A stretch of DNA of 32,207 nt from an uncultured Prevotellaceae bacterium. Lineage in GTDB: Bacteria > Bacteroidota > Bacteroidia > Bacteroidales > Bacteroidaceae. Under the pieces are notes generated by a model that had not been told where the DNA came from, did not search any database, and worked only from the letters and a program-made list of their open reading frames with translations. Shown piece by piece: positions 30,664 through 32,207 of this stretch. The translations under genes and the position numbers were made by a program. Position 1 is the stretch's first letter; each line of letters begins with the position of its first letter. The stretch spans positions 1 through 32,207 of the forward strand of contig CAMVKN010000045.1 in NCBI GenBank assembly GCA_947168045.1, read 5' to 3'.

Positions 30664-30800
30664 TTTTACTTGCCCCTGTCTTAGGGGTTTAGGTCTGAAC
30701 AGACGTTTATCAGACCAAATTTAATGATTAATAATAGCAGGAGTGGCGCCTGTTCCAGCCCCTGTTTCCCTGTTTAGGGTCAAAAGTGGGCGCAAAATTA
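30664..30800 (-). promoter_or_regulatory. rpsA promoter and structured leader
   Basis: The minus strand reads TAATTTTG at 30800-30793, giving a leader of about 124 bases. It can form hairpin B (GGTCTGA at 30716-30710 with TCAGACC at 30698-30692) and hairpin A next to the start codon (CCCCT at 30687-30683 with AGGGG at 30677-30673). A second ACAGGGGC copy (AGGGG at 30763-30759) could pair with the same CCCCT and open hairpin A. S1 is known to repress its own translation in E. coli, so an autoregulatory role is plausible but unproven. The rest of the 342-bp divergent gap is AT-rich, with the promoter at 30946. Confidence 0.45.
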
Positions 30801-30945
30801 CTCAAAATATTTGATAATGAGCACTTTTCTATGGGTTATCTACGTCTTGTTTAATAATCTTTAACGACACGAGCGTAATTTGTGCCTAATTGCTAAAAAA
30901 ACAAAAATGTAGCTACGCGCGTGATGTAGTTAGCAAAAAAAAACG

Positions 30946-30953
30946 TAACTTTG
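30946..30953 (+). promoter_or_regulatory. -7 box for the phosphohexomutase gene
   Basis: TAACTTTG, exact consensus, lies 52 bases before the ATG at 31006. The -33 region is only weakly like the consensus. Confidence 0.5.
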
Positions 30954-31005
30954 TAAATTAGAAATCTACAGAAGCAGAAATCTAAAACTTTTAATTCGGA
31001 AACAC

Positions 31006-32207
31006 ATGGAAAACAATGCTCAGCTTATAGCTCAGTGCGAGGCACGGGCTAAGCAGTGGCTTACTCCGGCCTTCGACGAGGAGACACGTAAGGAAGTTCA
31101 GGCAATGCTCGACAATGAGGACAAGAGCGCCCTTATCGATGCTTTCTATCAGAACCTGGAGTTTGGTACGGGCGGCCTGCGTGGCATCATGGGGGCTGGC
31201 ACCAACCGCATGAACAAGTACATCGTGGGCATGGCTACACAGGGTTTTGCCAACTACATCAACAAGGCGTTCCCCGACATCCAGCCCGCCGTCGTGGTGG
31301 GGCATGACTGCCGTAACAACGGACGAATGTTTGCTGAGAGCGTGGCTGACATCTTCTCGGCCAACGGCATCAAGGTCTATCTCTTCGAGAGCCTCCGCCC
31401 AACGCCCGAAATCTCCTTTGCCATCCGTCAGCTGAAGTGCCAGGCCGGCGTGAACGTCACCGCCAGCCACAACCCACGCGAGTATAATGGCTACAAGGCA
31501 TACTGGGACGACGGTGCGCAGGTGCTGGCTCCGCACGACAAGGGTATCATTGACGAGGTGAACAAGGTGAAGATTGAGGATGTGAAGTTTGAGGGCAACA
31601 AGGACCTCATCATCCCCATCGGCGGCGAGATGGACTGGGACTACATCCAGGCCGTGAAGGAGGCTATGGTCGATCAGGACGTCATCCTGCGCCAGAAGGA
31701 CCTGAACATCGTCTATTCGCCCATGCATGGCACGGGCCGCGTCATCATCCCGATGGCACTGCGCTCGTGGGGCTTCCAGAACATCCACGTAGTGCCTGAG
31801 CAGATGGTCATCGATGGCAACTTCCCCACAGTGGTCAGCCCCAACCCCGAGAATCCTGAGGCCATGACCCTGGGCATGAAGCTCGGCACGAAGCTTAACG
31901 CTGACCTCGTCATTGCCAGCGACCCCGATGCTGACCGTCTGGCCATCGTCTGCCGCAACGCCAAGGGCGAATGGGAGATACTGAACGGCAACCAGACCTG
32001 TATGATGTTCTGCTGGTATATCATCGCCAACAAGAAGAAGCTGGGACAGCTGAAGGGCAACGAGTTCCTGGTGAAGACCATCGTGACGACCGAGGTCATC
32101 GCCAAGATTGCCGAAAAGAACGGCGTGGAGCTGAAGGACTGCTACACGGGATTCAAGTGGATTGCCAACGAGATTCGCATCAACGAGGGCAAGAAGAAGT
32201 ACATCGG
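31006..32207 (+). CDS. Phosphoglucomutase/phosphomannomutase (5' part, runs off the window)
   Basis: The frame starts at ATG 31006 and stays open to the last base, giving 400 codons of an alpha-D-phosphohexomutase; the C-terminal part lies beyond the window. The N-terminal block FGTGGLRGIMGAGTNRMN is typical of the bacterial PgcA-type group. The active-site phosphoserine loop is TASHNPREYNGYK and the magnesium loop is ASDPDADRLA. The enzyme interconverts hexose 1- and 6-phosphates for glycolysis and for cell-envelope sugars. Full members are about 580 residues, so about 180 should be missing. It is divergent from rpsA, with its own TAACTTTG box. Confidence 0.93.
   Translation, partial: MENNAQLIAQCEARAKQWLTPAFDEETRKEVQAMLDNEDKSALIDAFYQNLEFGTGGLRGIMGAGTNRMNKYIVGMATQGFANYINKAFPDIQPAVVVGHDCRNNGRMFAESVADIFSANGIKVYLFESLRPTPEISFAIRQLKCQAGVNVTASHNPREYNGYKAYWDDGAQVLAPHDKGIIDEVNKVKIEDVKFEGNKDLIIPIGGEMDWDYIQAVKEAMVDQDVILRQKDLNIVYSPMHGTGRVIIPMALRSWGFQNIHVVPEQMVIDGNFPTVVSPNPENPEAMTLGMKLGTKLNADLVIASDPDADRLAIVCRNAKGEWEILNGNQTCMMFCWYIIANKKKLGQLKGNEFLVKTIVTTEVIAKIAEKNGVELKDCYTGFKWIANEIRINEGKKKYI

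Overview
The window looks like a chromosomal segment of a Bacteroidales bacterium, most likely Prevotella/Segatella-like. Almost every intergenic region carries the Bacteroidetes -7 promoter box TAnnTTTG, Shine-Dalgarno sites are inconspicuous, and the gene content is typical of the group: a SusC-type carboxypeptidase-regulatory domain, a GH92 mannosidase, DUF4139, a short lysine-type SerA, a eukaryote-like ProS and VDLGLPSGTKWA surface proteins. I see no rRNA, tRNA, CRISPR array or intact insertion sequence.

Bases 1-7550 are an accessory, partly decayed region. It holds a compact ParE/RelE-type toxin-antitoxin pair (428-972), a second antitoxin whose toxin is cut off after about 16 codons (2659-2987), and two fragments of unrecognised genes. 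It also has two segments bounded by AT-rich inverted repeats (216-342, 1239-1472), a roughly 90-bp direct repeat carrying a terminator (1535-1625, 2978-3066) and promoter-like repeats with no gene behind them. The larger genes here are a secreted FISUMP-like protein, a hypothetical protein, a type I restriction R subunit without hsdM or hsdS in the window, a cytoplasmic VDLGLPSGTKWA protein and a lipoprotein packed with CxxC motifs.

Bases 7600-13200 are housekeeping genes, all on the minus strand: htrA followed by cca, then mazG, a lipocalin-like lipoprotein and rnz. Bases 13441-19361 hold a 1589-residue exported protein that fuses a glutaminase A-type half to a GH92 alpha-mannosidase half. 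It lies 14 bp downstream of an acyltransferase-3 membrane protein and is probably cotranscribed with it. From 19.4 kb come a cation diffusion facilitator, proS, an OmpA-family lipoprotein, ispE, a small secreted coiled-coil protein, the serine-biosynthesis pair serC-serA, a DUF4139 protein with an embedded SusC-type domain, rpsA with a structured leader, and the 5' part of a phosphohexomutase gene that runs off the window. Strong hairpin terminators separate the convergent pairs.

The best leads are the orphan HsdR with three tandem CxxCGxxPCTC units, the inverted-repeat-bounded segments and mobile-looking promoter repeats, the truncated toxin beside its intact antitoxin, the glutaminase-GH92 fusion, the DUF4139/SusC chimera, the Lys-type SerA, the Cys-rich lipoprotein and the apparently leaderless ispE. 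I did not find one multi-gene system that I would call clearly new.
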